From Melioribacteraceae bacterium (GTDB lineage Bacteria; Bacteroidota; Ignavibacteria; Ignavibacteriales; Melioribacteraceae): DNA of 64,000 nt. The notes below the pieces were generated by a model that was not told where the DNA came from, searched no databases, and saw nothing but the letters and a program-made list of their open reading frames with translations. Below, piece after piece: positions 28,016-37,397 of this stretch. The stretch is from NCBI GenBank assembly GCA_026417375.1, contig JAOADJ010000031.1, positions 1 through 64,000 of the forward strand, written 5' to 3'. The first letter of the stretch is position 1. Each line of letters starts with the position of its first letter. The position numbers and the translations under genes are program-made.

Positions 28016-30007
28016 TTATTTAATTAATATCATTTTTTTTGTTTGACTAAAATCTCCAACTGTCAGTTTATAAAAATAAATTCCTGTTGATATTTTGTTA
28101 CCATTATTTTTTTCTGATGAAAATTTATAATTATAAATTCCTGGTTTCTGATTTTCATTAACTAAAGTTACGATTTCATTTCCAAGTACGTCATATACTT
28201 TGAGAGTAACAAAATATTCAAAGTTAGATTTATTATTAACAGCTGGTATTGAATATTTTATATTTGTTTCAGGGTTAAATGGATTTGGGTAATTTTGAAA
28301 CAACTCAAAATGAAGTGGAATTTCATTAGTTAAATTTTCATTTAGGTTTGTTAATACATTTAAATCATTTGAAACAAATCTATACCCACCTGTTTGTGGT
28401 TCTTTTAGATTAACACCATTTGTAGTTGAATATGTAAAATAAAATTCAATAATTGAATTTGCTGCAAGTGAATTAAAATCATAATAGTATTTACCACTAC
28501 CTAATGAATTCATTGCAAAACTTTGATAGTTGTTATTATTTATTTTAACAAAAATTGTTGGTGATACAACTCCATTCGAGTTTATAAATAATTTGTTTAA
28601 TCTGGTAATGTTATTAATTGTTTGAAGGTTTGGAAAAGTAACAGCTTTTTTTGCTGAAATTAATCCGTAACCTCTATCATTATTTGGTGTAGAAACATTA
28701 TCGCCACTTGCAAGAAAAATATTTCTAATTTGTTTGTTTGTTAAATGAGGCCAAGTAGATTTTAAAAGAGCAGCAATACCAGCAGCTATTGGTGTTGCAT
28801 AAGAAGTACCACTTCCGGTTCCAAAAGAGCCACCAGTTAACGCATGATAATTTGAAACACCCATTGCAACAATTTCCGGTTTAATTCTTCCATCGCTTGT
28901 TGGTCCTGGACTACTAAACGATGCAATTTGATTAGATGAATTAACAGCCCCAACTGCAATAATCTCATAAGCATCTGCAGGTGATATAATTTTTCCCCAT
29001 GAATTACCTCTTTCATTACCGGCAGCTGTGAATGTTGAAATTCCACGCTGATAAGCCAAATTTGCTGCTTTTGCTACTATAGTGGTGTTTCCATTCATTT
29101 GCGAGAATGTATAATTTTCAGCAGGATTATCAAATGTATTATAACCAAGTGAACTTGTTGTAATTTGAACACCTAAAGATTCCATCCAGATTAGTGCAGC
29201 TGCATAGTTGTCCTCTTCAACTCTTGTTTCAGAACTTAGATTTTCTGTTTTTGCTAAAATAATTGTTGAACCGAATGCTGGTCCAATTAAATTACCAGGT
29301 GCATTTCCACATGCTAATGATAATACAGCTGTTCCATGAGCATCTTGTAATGATGCATCACCAGTTTGATTTTCTGTAATATCATCTTTTTGTACAAAAT
29401 CTTTTTCGGCAATTATTTTTAAATTTTTTAAAGCAATATGATTTTTCCATCTGAAACCTGTATCTAAAATTCCAAGTATTACGTTTTGTCCATTAAATCC
29501 CAAATCATGAACTGCCGGAATTTCTGATAAATTATTTTGGTTGAAAGAATTACCGTAATCTAACCCGGTAAATGATTTAACCGAATTTATTTTTTGAATT
29601 TCATTTTCTACTTTTGTATTGGGAATATCAAATGAACGCACTTTTTCAATTTTTTCAATAAATGGTAAATTCAATACATTTTTGATTTGTTCATCTGTTA
29701 AATATGCAGAAACAGAATTGAACCATTTAAGTTTATTTTCAATTTTAATACCCAGTGATGTTATTTTATCCAGATAATCTTCCCTGATTGGTAAATCTTC
29801 AAAAGTAATATAATTTTCCCCCATTACAGATTTTCTTCTTTCAATTGCGGCAGCTGTCAATTCTTTTTCTGCATTTTTAAATACAGCTGAATTTTTATTC
29901 AAACTGTTTGATGGGAAAATTCCTTTATCTTTGAAATAGATATAATATTTTTCTTGAGAAAATGATAAAGTTGAAATTATCACTAAAAGCAAAAGTAATT
30001 TTTTCAT
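28016..30007 (-). CDS. Secreted S8 subtilisin-like protease with T9SS sorting domain
   Basis: 663 residues. A signal peptide (KKLLLLLVIISTLSFSQ) is followed by an inhibitor-like prodomain (about 20-130, with AAIERRKSVMG and VSAYLTDEQI). The catalytic triad is D182 (ILDTGFRW), H224 (DAHGTAV) and S402 (GTSYATP). A 100-residue linker leads to the C-terminal sorting domain with FQNYPNPFNPETNIKYSIP and STGIYFYKL...MILIK. The protease is thus predicted to be exported by Sec and then moved to the surface or medium by T9SS. Its leader contains a terminator-like hairpin. It is upstream of the O-methyltransferase by one base. Confidence 0.92.
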   Translation of the reverse strand: MKKLLLLLVIISTLSFSQEKYYIYFKDKGIFPSNSLNKNSAVFKNAEKELTAAAIERRKSVMGENYITFEDLPIREDYLDKITSLGIKIENKLKWFNSVSAYLTDEQIKNVLNLPFIEKIEKVRSFDIPNTKVENEIQKINSVKSFTGLDYGNSFNQNNLSEIPAVHDLGFNGQNVILGILDTGFRWKNHIALKNLKIIAEKDFVQKDDITENQTGDASLQDAHGTAVLSLACGNAPGNLIGPAFGSTIILAKTENLSSETRVEEDNYAAALIWMESLGVQITTSSLGYNTFDNPAENYTFSQMNGNTTIVAKAANLAYQRGISTFTAAGNERGNSWGKIISPADAYEIIAVGAVNSSNQIASFSSPGPTSDGRIKPEIVAMGVSNYHALTGGSFGTGSGTSYATPIAAGIAALLKSTWPHLTNKQIRNIFLASGDNVSTPNNDRGYGLISAKKAVTFPNLQTINNITRLNKLFINSNGVVSPTIFVKINNNNYQSFAMNSLGSGKYYYDFNSLAANSIIEFYFTYSTTNGVNLKEPQTGGYRFVSNDLNVLTNLNENLTNEIPLHFELFQNYPNPFNPETNIKYSIPAVNNKSNFEYFVTLKVYDVLGNEIVTLVNENQKPGIYNYKFSSEKNNGNKISTGIYFYKLTVGDFSQTKKMILIK

Positions 30008-30027
30008 AAGATTCTCTTTCTTATTAA

Positions 30028-30059
30028 ATAAAAAAAGTGCAGATATAGATCCGCACTTT
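30028..30059 (-). terminator. Hairpin with T-run between lepB and the subtilisin gene
   Basis: On the minus strand AAAGTGCGGAT and ATCTGCACTTT pair over 11 positions (one G-U) around the loop CTAT, followed by a T-run. The G-U pairing works only on this strand. It lies 27 bases past the lepB stop and 26 bases before the subtilisin ATG, so it either terminates lepA-lepB or attenuates the protease gene. Confidence 0.75.
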
Positions 30060-30085
30060 CAAATAATGAAAATAATTTAATAAAA

Positions 30086-31000
30086 TCAATGAACAATTTT
30101 TGCAATTCGATTTATTCTTACACTTCCGAGTAAATTAAAAAAATCTGAAAATGGAATACTTGGATCCCAGGACCAATAAACCATAAACGCCTGACCTACA
30201 ACTTTATCACGAGGAACAAAACCCCAAAATCTACTATCAGCACTGTCATCTCTGTTATCACCCATCATAAAGAAATAATCTTTTTGTATAGTGTATTTAT
30301 CGGTTGGTTTTCCATTTATTAATACCTGATCACCTTCAACTGTTACAACCCTTTCTCCAAATTCTCTGTCAATCAAAGTTCTCCATTCTTCAATATTTTC
30401 TGGAGTTAGATTAACAACATCTCCTTTTTTAGGGACAACAATTGGTCCATAATTATCTTCATTAAAATTACTACCAGCCGGAAAAATTCTTGGATTTGCA
30501 GCTCCTTTTGGACTTACATAATTATTGATATACTGAATATGGGCTGGTCTGGGAGCTTCTTTACCATTTATAAAAACTACTTTGTTATCAATGTAAATAG
30601 TATCACCAGGAATTCCGATACATCTTTTTACGTAATTTACAATTTCAGTAGGTTTTAAATCATCACGATCACCCGGATATTCAAAAACTACTATATCACC
30701 ACGTTCAGGTTCTCTTATTGCAGGTAGTTGAAAATATGGAAGCACAACATTGGTAAATGGAATTGTTCTTGGAGAAGAAGAACCATAAATAAATTTATTT
30801 ACAAATAAAAAATCTCCTACTTTAATTGTTGATTCCATTGAACCTGTTGGAACTCGAGAAGTTTCTATTAAAAATGTTTTAATAAATAGTGCAGCCAAAG
30901 CTGCCCAGAATAAATTTCTCCAAAATTCAAAAAATTTTTGTTTACTGGATTTAACAACTACCTGTTTAACTTTAGGTTTCTCTATTTCCTTTTTAATCAT
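30086..31000 (-). CDS. lepB: Signal peptidase I
   Basis: Cleaves signal peptides of Sec- and Tat-exported proteins on the outer face of the cytoplasmic membrane. One membrane helix (about 28-45) precedes the catalytic Ser54 in SRVPTGSMESTI; the general base Lys125 is in YVKRCIGIPGDT. The closing motif is MGDNRDDSADSRFWGFVP. At 304 residues it is normal for this phylum. A start nine codons upstream overlaps lepA; ATG 31000 is preferred because GGAAT lies upstream at good spacing. It follows lepA by 16 bases, a common gene pair. Confidence 0.95.
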   Translation of the reverse strand: MIKKEIEKPKVKQVVVKSSKQKFFEFWRNLFWAALAALFIKTFLIETSRVPTGSMESTIKVGDFLFVNKFIYGSSSPRTIPFTNVVLPYFQLPAIREPERGDIVVFEYPGDRDDLKPTEIVNYVKRCIGIPGDTIYIDNKVVFINGKEAPRPAHIQYINNYVSPKGAANPRIFPAGSNFNEDNYGPIVVPKKGDVVNLTPENIEEWRTLIDREFGERVVTVEGDQVLINGKPTDKYTIQKDYFFMMGDNRDDSADSRFWGFVPRDKVVGQAFMVYWSWDPSIPFSDFFNLLGSVRINRIAKIVH

Positions 31001-31016
31001 TTTTATATTCCAAATT

Positions 31017-32810
31017 TTAATCTTCAATTTGTAAAACAGCCAGAAACGCTTCCTGTGGAATTTCTACATTTCCAACTTGCTTCATACGTTTCTTTCCTTC
31101 TTTTTGTTTCTCAAGAAGTTTTCTTTTTCTTGTTATATCGCCGCCATAACACTTAGCCAATACATTTTTACGTAAAGCTTTTATATTAGTTCTTGAAATA
31201 ACTTTTGAACCAATAGCAGCTTGTACAGCTATTTCGAACATTTGTTGCGGAATTAATTCTTTTAATTTTGTACAGATTTTTCTTCCCCACTCATAAGATT
31301 TTTTTTCATGAACAATTACAGAAAGAGCATCAACTTTTTCATTATTCAATAAAATATCAATTTTAACTAAATCTGATTCTCTGTATCCAATAAATTCATA
31401 ATCAAAAGATGCATAACCTCTTGAAATTGATTTTAGTTTATCATAAAAATCAAATATTATTTCTGACAATGGAAATTCATATGATAAATCTGCACGGGTT
31501 GGATCGATATAAGTTGTATTTTTATAAATTCCTCTTTTATCCATTGCAAGTTTCATTAAACTTCCAACATAATCGCTTGGAGTAACAATTTGTGCTTTGA
31601 CATATGGCTCTTCAATGTAATCAATTTCACCAACAGGTGGCATTTCCGCCGGATTATCAACTACAATTTTTTCACCGTTTCTTTTATATACCCAATATTC
31701 AACGTTTGGTAAAGTTGTTACAAGAGATTGTCCAAATTCTCTTTCTAATCTTTCCTGAACTATTTCCATATGAAGCATACCTAAGAACCCGCAACGAAAT
31801 CCAAATCCTAATGCAGCTGAAGTTTCAGGTTGAAATGTTAATGATGAATCATTTAATCTATATTTTTCAAGTGCATCTCTTAGATTTTCATAATCATCAG
31901 TGTTGGTAGGATATAAACCACTATATACCATGGGTTTAATTTCTTTATAACCTGGTAAAGGATTTTCAGCACCATTTCTTACATGAGTTACAGTATCACC
32001 AACTTTTGTATCATGAACTTCTTTAATTCCTGCAATTAAATAACCAACATTACCAGCTTCTAATTCACCCGTTCTGATTCTACCTAAACGTAAAATTCCA
32101 ATTTCTTCAGCCAAAAATTTTTTATTATTTACAAAAAATGTTATTTCATCTTTCTCTTTAATTTTACCATTAAAAATTCTGATATAAGCCACAGCTCCAC
32201 GATATGAATCAAAAATTGAATCAAAAATCAGAGCTTGAAGAGGAGCATTTTCATCTCCTTTTGGTGGTGGAATTCTTTGAACAATTGCTTCTAAAATTAA
32301 ATCTATACCCAACCGGGTTTTTGCACTTGCTAAAATAATTTCCTCATCTTTGCAACCAATTAAATCTATTATCTGCTTTTTTACAACATCAATCATTGCA
32401 CTAGGCAGATCAACTTTATTTATAACGGGAATAATTTCCAATCCAGCATCAATTGCCATATAAAGATTACTAATAGTTTGAGCTTCAACACCCTGAGCAG
32501 CATCAACAATAAGAATCGCACCTTCGCAAGCAGCAAGTGAACGAGAAACTTCGTAAGAAAAATCAACATGTCCGGGTGTATCTATTAAATTAAGAGTATA
32601 AACATTTTCATCTTTTGCCTGATATTTCATTTGGATTGCATGGGACTTTATAGTAATGCCACGTTCTCTTTCCAAATCAAGGCTATCAAGCAATTGTTCT
32701 TTTGCTTCTCTTTGAGAAATTGTATGAGTAAATTCTAATAAACCATCAGCGATAGTTGATTTACCATGATCAATATGAGCTATAATGCAAAAATTTCGGA
32801 TATTATTCAT
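31017..32810 (-). CDS. lepA: Elongation factor 4
   Basis: Ribosome-binding GTPase that back-translocates or helps initiation under stress. The G1 motif is [10 protein letters not shown], with DTPGHVDF (G3) and NKVDLP (G4). Domains II, III and V follow, and the LepA-specific C-terminal domain includes [40 protein letters not shown] (key parts ALRKNV, CYGGD and RKRKLL). Length 597 is typical. It is first in the operon with lepB and has a plausible Bacteroidota-type promoter at 32832-32863. Confidence 0.97.
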   Translation of the reverse strand: MNNIRNFCIIAHIDHGKSTIADGLLEFTHTISQREAKEQLLDSLDLERERGITIKSHAIQMKYQAKDENVYTLNLIDTPGHVDFSYEVSRSLAACEGAILIVDAAQGVEAQTISNLYMAIDAGLEIIPVINKVDLPSAMIDVVKKQIIDLIGCKDEEIILASAKTRLGIDLILEAIVQRIPPPKGDENAPLQALIFDSIFDSYRGAVAYIRIFNGKIKEKDEITFFVNNKKFLAEEIGILRLGRIRTGELEAGNVGYLIAGIKEVHDTKVGDTVTHVRNGAENPLPGYKEIKPMVYSGLYPTNTDDYENLRDALEKYRLNDSSLTFQPETSAALGFGFRCGFLGMLHMEIVQERLEREFGQSLVTTLPNVEYWVYKRNGEKIVVDNPAEMPPVGEIDYIEEPYVKAQIVTPSDYVGSLMKLAMDKRGIYKNTTYIDPTRADLSYEFPLSEIIFDFYDKLKSISRGYASFDYEFIGYRESDLVKIDILLNNEKVDALSVIVHEKKSYEWGRKICTKLKELIPQQMFEIAVQAAIGSKVISRTNIKALRKNVLAKCYGGDITRKRKLLEKQKEGKKRMKQVGNVEIPQEAFLAVLQIED

Positions 32811-32831
32811 AATTACTTAAAAATTTGAGGG

Positions 32832-32863
32832 CAAAATATAAAAAAATGAAAAGCCTTAACAAA
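32832..32863 (-). promoter_or_regulatory. Candidate promoter of lepA-lepB
   Basis: On the minus strand TTTG (32863-32860) is followed after 19 bases by TATATTTTG, a one-base-expanded match to TAnnTTTG (32840-32832). Transcription would begin near 32826, giving a leader of about 16 nt. The pattern matches the Bacteroidota -33/-7 promoter; assignment is by eye. Confidence 0.4.
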
Positions 32864-32875
32864 GAAATGATGTTG

Positions 32876-34228
32876 TTAGACTTTTTTTAGGTTTTTCCAA
32901 TTGCCATAATAAAATTTTAAAAAAATTACTAATGCATAAATTACAACATAAAAAGGAAGTGCCGCCCATGCTCCTAAAATTCCAAACTTTAAATAAACTC
33001 CTAAAAAATAAGCTATAGGAACAAACACAAACCAATTTACCACTACTTCTGCAATCATTACAAAAAGTGTAGCACCTGAAGCTTGTAAACCATTTGCCAA
33101 TACAACTCCAATTCCATAAAATATTTGTCCAAATGCAGCTATTCTTAAAGCCGGAACTGCAGTTTCAATAACATTTGAATCATTAGTTGTTAATGACAAT
33201 ATTGCTCTTGGCGCAATTGCAAAAAACAACCCAACAATTATTGTGTAAATTGTTGCAAGTTTACTTGTTTCGTAACCATAATGTTTTGCTAATTTTATAT
33301 TTCCACTTCCAATGGAATTTCCTACTAATGTTTGAACAGCAATACCAAAACCAAATGTTGGAAGTAAAGAAATTAATAATGCAGAAAAAACAACATTACT
33401 TGCAGCTTGTTGTATTGTTCCAATTAATCCTGTAATTGAAATAAAACTTAAAAATCCAACAAGGATAAAAATATTTTGTAATGAAACTGGTAAAGAAATA
33501 TTTATAATTGATTGAGCTATTTTCTTTACAAATTTTAGATTTTTGAAATAATGAAATCTTCTTCTGTAATCTGGAAATAAAGATACAGAGAAATAAAAAA
33601 GCGCATCACAAATAGTTGCCAATGTTGAACCAAGTCCCGAACCAGCTAACCCCATACCTTTAATACCAAAGGCACCATAAATTAAAATTATATTAAAAAT
33701 TATATTTAAAAAATTGACAAGAATTCCAGAGAACATAAAAATTTTAGTTTTGCCAATTCCAAAAAAGAAACCCCGATAAGAAACTGTAATTAAGAAAAAA
33801 GGAATTCCCATAAATCTATAGTGAAGGAATTCACCGGCATAAAAAGCTACTCTGTCATCAGCGGCAAAAAAATTTGCAATATCATGAGAGAAAAAAACTA
33901 CAAGTAAACTAATTACAATCCCAATTAATGTAGAAAGAATAATTGAAGTATTAAGAACTTTACCGCACTCTTCATAATTTTTTTCCCCAAACCTTCTTGC
34001 AATTAAAACATGAGTTCCTGTAGCAAGAGAAGAAAATAAACTAACTACAGCCCAAGTTGCAAGAACGCCAATTCCCATTGCAGCAAGAACATATTCGGTT
34101 TCTGGTAATCTCCCTACTAATGCAGTATCAACAAGTGATACAACCATTTGAGTTGACAACCCTGCAATAGCTGGCAAAGCAATTTTTAGAATATATTTAT
34201 ATTCTTTTGATAATTTAAATAAACTCAT
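32876..34228 (-). CDS. MATE family multidrug/toxin exporter
   Basis: 450-residue integral membrane protein with about 12 hydrophobic helices. The opening IALPAIAGLSTQMVVSLVDTALVG is the MATE signature (helix 1-2, with VDTALVGRL), and a repeat of the same kind begins near residue 240 (SLPVSLQNIFILVGF). Such proteins export cationic drugs or metabolites using Na+ or H+ gradients. It is divergent from a double-HTH regulator, which may control it. A TATTTTTG -7 box lies at 34234-34241. Substrate unknown. Confidence 0.9.
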   Translation of the reverse strand: MSLFKLSKEYKYILKIALPAIAGLSTQMVVSLVDTALVGRLPETEYVLAAMGIGVLATWAVVSLFSSLATGTHVLIARRFGEKNYEECGKVLNTSIILSTLIGIVISLLVVFFSHDIANFFAADDRVAFYAGEFLHYRFMGIPFFLITVSYRGFFFGIGKTKIFMFSGILVNFLNIIFNIILIYGAFGIKGMGLAGSGLGSTLATICDALFYFSVSLFPDYRRRFHYFKNLKFVKKIAQSIINISLPVSLQNIFILVGFLSFISITGLIGTIQQAASNVVFSALLISLLPTFGFGIAVQTLVGNSIGSGNIKLAKHYGYETSKLATIYTIIVGLFFAIAPRAILSLTTNDSNVIETAVPALRIAAFGQIFYGIGVVLANGLQASGATLFVMIAEVVVNWFVFVPIAYFLGVYLKFGILGAWAALPFYVVIYALVIFLKFYYGNWKNLKKV

Positions 34229-34317
34229 GCGGACAAAAATATTGAATAAATATTTGGAATAAAACTTTTAATAAATTTTATTATTTTGAAATTGAGACTT
34301 CCACGTTTGAGGTAAAA

Positions 34318-34863
34318 ATGAATAAACAAGAAGAAATAAAGTATTTAATTCACACACATGGAATTAAATTAAGTATGATTGCCGAAAAACTTGGAATGAA
34401 ATTTCAAACCTTGAGTTATATTTTAAATGAAGAATCTTATATTGATGATGAACTTTATATTCAAATAAAAAATATTATTGACGATTATCAATATGAATTA
34501 AATTTATTTGAAGGGGAAATACCTTATACAAATGATTTATTCACAGATGAAAATTCTAAACTTGGTATAGGTGAAAGAATAAGAATTTTTGCAAAGAAAA
34601 AATTTGGAACATTAAAAAAATTAGCTGACGAAATGCAAATTTCTCCTCAACAATTACAACAATATATTAGTGGCAACCGAGAGCCTGGAACAAGAATTTT
34701 ATTAAAATTATTAAGACTTGGCTGCGACATTAATTGGTTATTAGCCGGAAAAGAATCTTTTGAGTCATATAAAGTATACAAACTTGAAAGTGAATTAAGA
34801 AGATTACAAAACCACTTTAATCAGATTGCCCAGATTGTTCATAAAACTGAAGCTGGACATTAA
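34318..34863 (+). CDS. Xre-like regulator with two helix-turn-helix domains
   Basis: 181 residues. A first HTH lies at about 15-38 (IKLSMIAEKLGMKFQTLSYIL). A second, phage-CI-like, lies at about 80-140: IGERIRIFAKKKFGTLKKLADEM, ISPQQLQQYISGNREPG and LGCDINWLLAGK. A short coiled coil ends the protein (KLESELRRLQNHFNQI). Tandem HTH domains of one protein suggest binding to a bipartite site. It is divergent from the MATE exporter with a 89-base gap, so local regulation is plausible but unproven. No effector domain is visible. Confidence 0.75.
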   Translation: MNKQEEIKYLIHTHGIKLSMIAEKLGMKFQTLSYILNEESYIDDELYIQIKNIIDDYQYELNLFEGEIPYTNDLFTDENSKLGIGERIRIFAKKKFGTLKKLADEMQISPQQLQQYISGNREPGTRILLKLLRLGCDINWLLAGKESFESYKVYKLESELRRLQNHFNQIAQIVHKTEAGH

Positions 34864-34865
34864 AA

Positions 34866-36026
34866 TTATTTTGTAGCACTTTTTAATATCATTAAACCCG
34901 ACACAGCTGAAATTAAAGATGCAATAATAATTGTAAGTTTTGATGATGATATAATTTCTAAATCAGTAAATGCAAGGTTTGTAATAAAAATTGACATTGT
35001 AAATCCAATTCCGGCAAGAGATGCAGCACCTGCAATTAATTTCCAGTTTAATTCTTTTGGTAATATTGCAATTCCAATTTTAACAGCTATGAACGAGAAC
35101 AAAAAAATTCCTATTAACTTTCCTAAACTTAAACCAAATAATATTCCTAATGAATTATTTGAAAAAATACTATCAATTACATTTGTTGGAATCATGATTG
35201 CAGTATTTGCTAATGCAAAAATTGGTAATATTACAAATGCAACAGGTTTATGTAAAAAATGTTGAAGTTTATAAGAAATATTTTCATCATCATTTTTATG
35301 AAATGGAATTGCAAAAGCTAATAAAACTCCTGAAATTGTTGCATGAACTCCGGACTTAAGCATAAAATACCACATTAGAACACCCAACAGTAAATAAACC
35401 GAAAGTTTATTAAATCTAAGTCTATTTAAAATTAGAAGACCAGCAAAAACTGAAAGTGATGCAATCAGATAATTAAATGATAAATCACTTGTGTAGAAAA
35501 AAGCAATAATGAGTATAGCGCCTAAATCATCTATAATTGCAAGTGCTGTCAAAAAGATTTTTAATGAAACGGGAATTTTATTACCTAATAAAGATAAAAC
35601 ACCTAAAGTAAAAGCAATATCCGTTGCCATTGGAATTCCAAATCCACTTTGGGTAGGAGTATTATTGTTAAATCCAAAATGAATTAAAGCAGGAACTAAC
35701 ATTCCACCAATTGCAGCAATAGCAGGCAACGAAGATTTTTTTAAACTTGATAATTCACCTACATATATTTCTCTTTCAATTTCCAATCCGACTAAAAGAA
35801 AAAATATTACCATCAACCCATCATTTATCCAATGCTCTATACTATATTTTAATTGAACATTCCAAAAAGAAAGATCGATGTAATTATGCCAAAAATTAAT
35901 ATAATTATAACCAATTAATATATTAGTTAACAAAAGTGAAATTACTGTTAAAACTACAAGAATATATCCGGAAGATTTTTCACTTTCGAAAAAATCTTTG
36001 AATAAATCTATTTTAAATTTTGACAT
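34866..36026 (-). CDS. nhaA: Na+/H+ antiporter
   Basis: Inner-membrane antiporter that expels Na+ in exchange for protons and controls internal pH and salt. The 386-residue protein has about 12 helices. The ion-binding pair is in ALAIIDDLGAILIIAFFY, matching Asp163-Asp164 of E. coli NhaA; GLEIEREIYVGELS and ATDIAFTLGVLSLLG are further family signatures. Length is normal. The gene converges with the double-HTH regulator and is separated from it by two bases. Confidence 0.96.
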   Translation of the reverse strand: MSKFKIDLFKDFFESEKSSGYILVVLTVISLLLTNILIGYNYINFWHNYIDLSFWNVQLKYSIEHWINDGLMVIFFLLVGLEIEREIYVGELSSLKKSSLPAIAAIGGMLVPALIHFGFNNNTPTQSGFGIPMATDIAFTLGVLSLLGNKIPVSLKIFLTALAIIDDLGAILIIAFFYTSDLSFNYLIASLSVFAGLLILNRLRFNKLSVYLLLGVLMWYFMLKSGVHATISGVLLAFAIPFHKNDDENISYKLQHFLHKPVAFVILPIFALANTAIMIPTNVIDSIFSNNSLGILFGLSLGKLIGIFLFSFIAVKIGIAILPKELNWKLIAGAASLAGIGFTMSIFITNLAFTDLEIISSSKLTIIIASLISAVSGLMILKSATK

Positions 36027-36113
36027 AATTTTTATGATTTTATTTTATTTAAAAATCAAGAAATGAATTAAAAAGTTCATAATTGAAAATTGTTAAACAA
36101 AGATTTAATAAAC

Positions 36114-36149
36114 AAGCGGATAATAGCTTATAAAAAACTATATCCGCTT
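36114..36149 (-). terminator. Terminator-like hairpin after rocD
   Basis: Arms AAGCGGATAATAG (36114-36126) and CTATATCCGCTT (36138-36149) pair with one bulged base around an 11-base loop. It lies 10 bases past the rocD stop on the minus strand. The T-run after it is weak (GTTTATT), so efficiency is uncertain. Confidence 0.55.
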
Positions 36150-36158
36150 ATAAATAAA

Positions 36159-37376
36159 TTACATTTGTTCAACCTGTAAAATTGATTTTTCAATAATTTT
36201 AACAGCTTCTCTTATTTGTTCTTCATTAATTACAAGAGGAGGTGCAAATCTTATAATATGTTGATGAGTAGGTTTTGCCAGCAATCCATTTTCTTTCATT
36301 TGTAAACAAACATCCCAGGCTTCTTTTCCATTTTTAGGTTTAATTACAATTGCATTTAATAATCCTTTTCCTCTCACAATTTCAATCATTTCAGAATTTA
36401 TTTTTTTGACTTCTTCTCTAAAAATATTTCCTATTTTTTCAGCGTTATCGGCTAAATTTTCTTCTTTTAAAACTTCCAAAGCAGCAACAGCAACTTTAGA
36501 AGCCAAAGGATTTCCACCGAAAGTTGAACCATGTTCACCTGGTTTAATAACTAACATTACTTCATCATCAGCAAGTACTGCAGATATTGGCATTGTTCCA
36601 CCGGAAAGTGCTTTTCCTAAAATTAAAATATCCGGTTTAATACCTTCATGATCGCATGCTAATAATTTACCTGTTCTGCATAACCCTGTTTGAACTTCAT
36701 CAGCGATAAACAACACATTTTTTTCTTTGCACATTTCATAAGCTTTTCTCAAATAACCTTCATCCGGAACAACTACCCCAGCTTCTCCTTGAATTGGTTC
36801 AACTAAAAATCCAGCTACAGTTGGATCTTGTAATGCTTTTTCTAATTCATTCAAATCGTTATATGGAATTTTAATAAATCCTGGTGTATATGGACCAAAT
36901 CCTTTATAAGAATCAGGATCATTTGACATTGAGATTACAGTAATTGTTCTTCCATGAAAATTACCAAGACAAACAATTATTTTAGCTTCATTTTCCGGAA
37001 CACCTTTTTTATCATAAGCCCATCTTCTGCATAATTTCAAAGCGGTTTCATCTGCTTCAGCTCCTGAATTCATTGGTAACATTTTATCATAACCAAAATA
37101 TTCGGTGATATATTTTTCGTAGGGACCAAGGCAATTATTATAAAATGCTCTTGAAGTTAATGTTAATGTTTTTGCTTGTTCAATTAAGGTATTAATAATT
37201 TTTGGATGACAATGCCCTTGATTCACAGCTGAATAGGCAGATAAGAAATCATAATACTTTTTACCTTCAACATCCCAAAGATAAACACCTTCACCTTTTG
37301 CTAAAACAACAGGAAGCGGATGATAATTATGCGCTCCATATTTTTCTTCTAATGCAATATAATCTTGAGAGTTCAT
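36159..37376 (-). CDS. rocD: Ornithine--oxo-acid aminotransferase
   Basis: PLP enzyme converting ornithine and 2-oxoglutarate to glutamate-5-semialdehyde and glutamate, linking arginine and proline metabolism. The core order is [72 protein letters not shown] (PLP lysine) and [12 protein letters not shown], all typical of RocD. Length 405. An AGGAG ribosome site is five bases before the ATG. It is 21 bases after the typA stop in the same direction. Argininosuccinate-cycle or arginase genes are not in the window. Confidence 0.94.
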   Translation of the reverse strand: MNSQDYIALEEKYGAHNYHPLPVVLAKGEGVYLWDVEGKKYYDFLSAYSAVNQGHCHPKIINTLIEQAKTLTLTSRAFYNNCLGPYEKYITEYFGYDKMLPMNSGAEADETALKLCRRWAYDKKGVPENEAKIIVCLGNFHGRTITVISMSNDPDSYKGFGPYTPGFIKIPYNDLNELEKALQDPTVAGFLVEPIQGEAGVVVPDEGYLRKAYEMCKEKNVLFIADEVQTGLCRTGKLLACDHEGIKPDILILGKALSGGTMPISAVLADDEVMLVIKPGEHGSTFGGNPLASKVAVAALEVLKEENLADNAEKIGNIFREEVKKINSEMIEIVRGKGLLNAIVIKPKNGKEAWDVCLQMKENGLLAKPTHQHIIRFAPPLVINEEQIREAVKIIEKSILQVEQM

Positions 37377-37397
37377 AGTTCTCCTTTTATTTAATGA

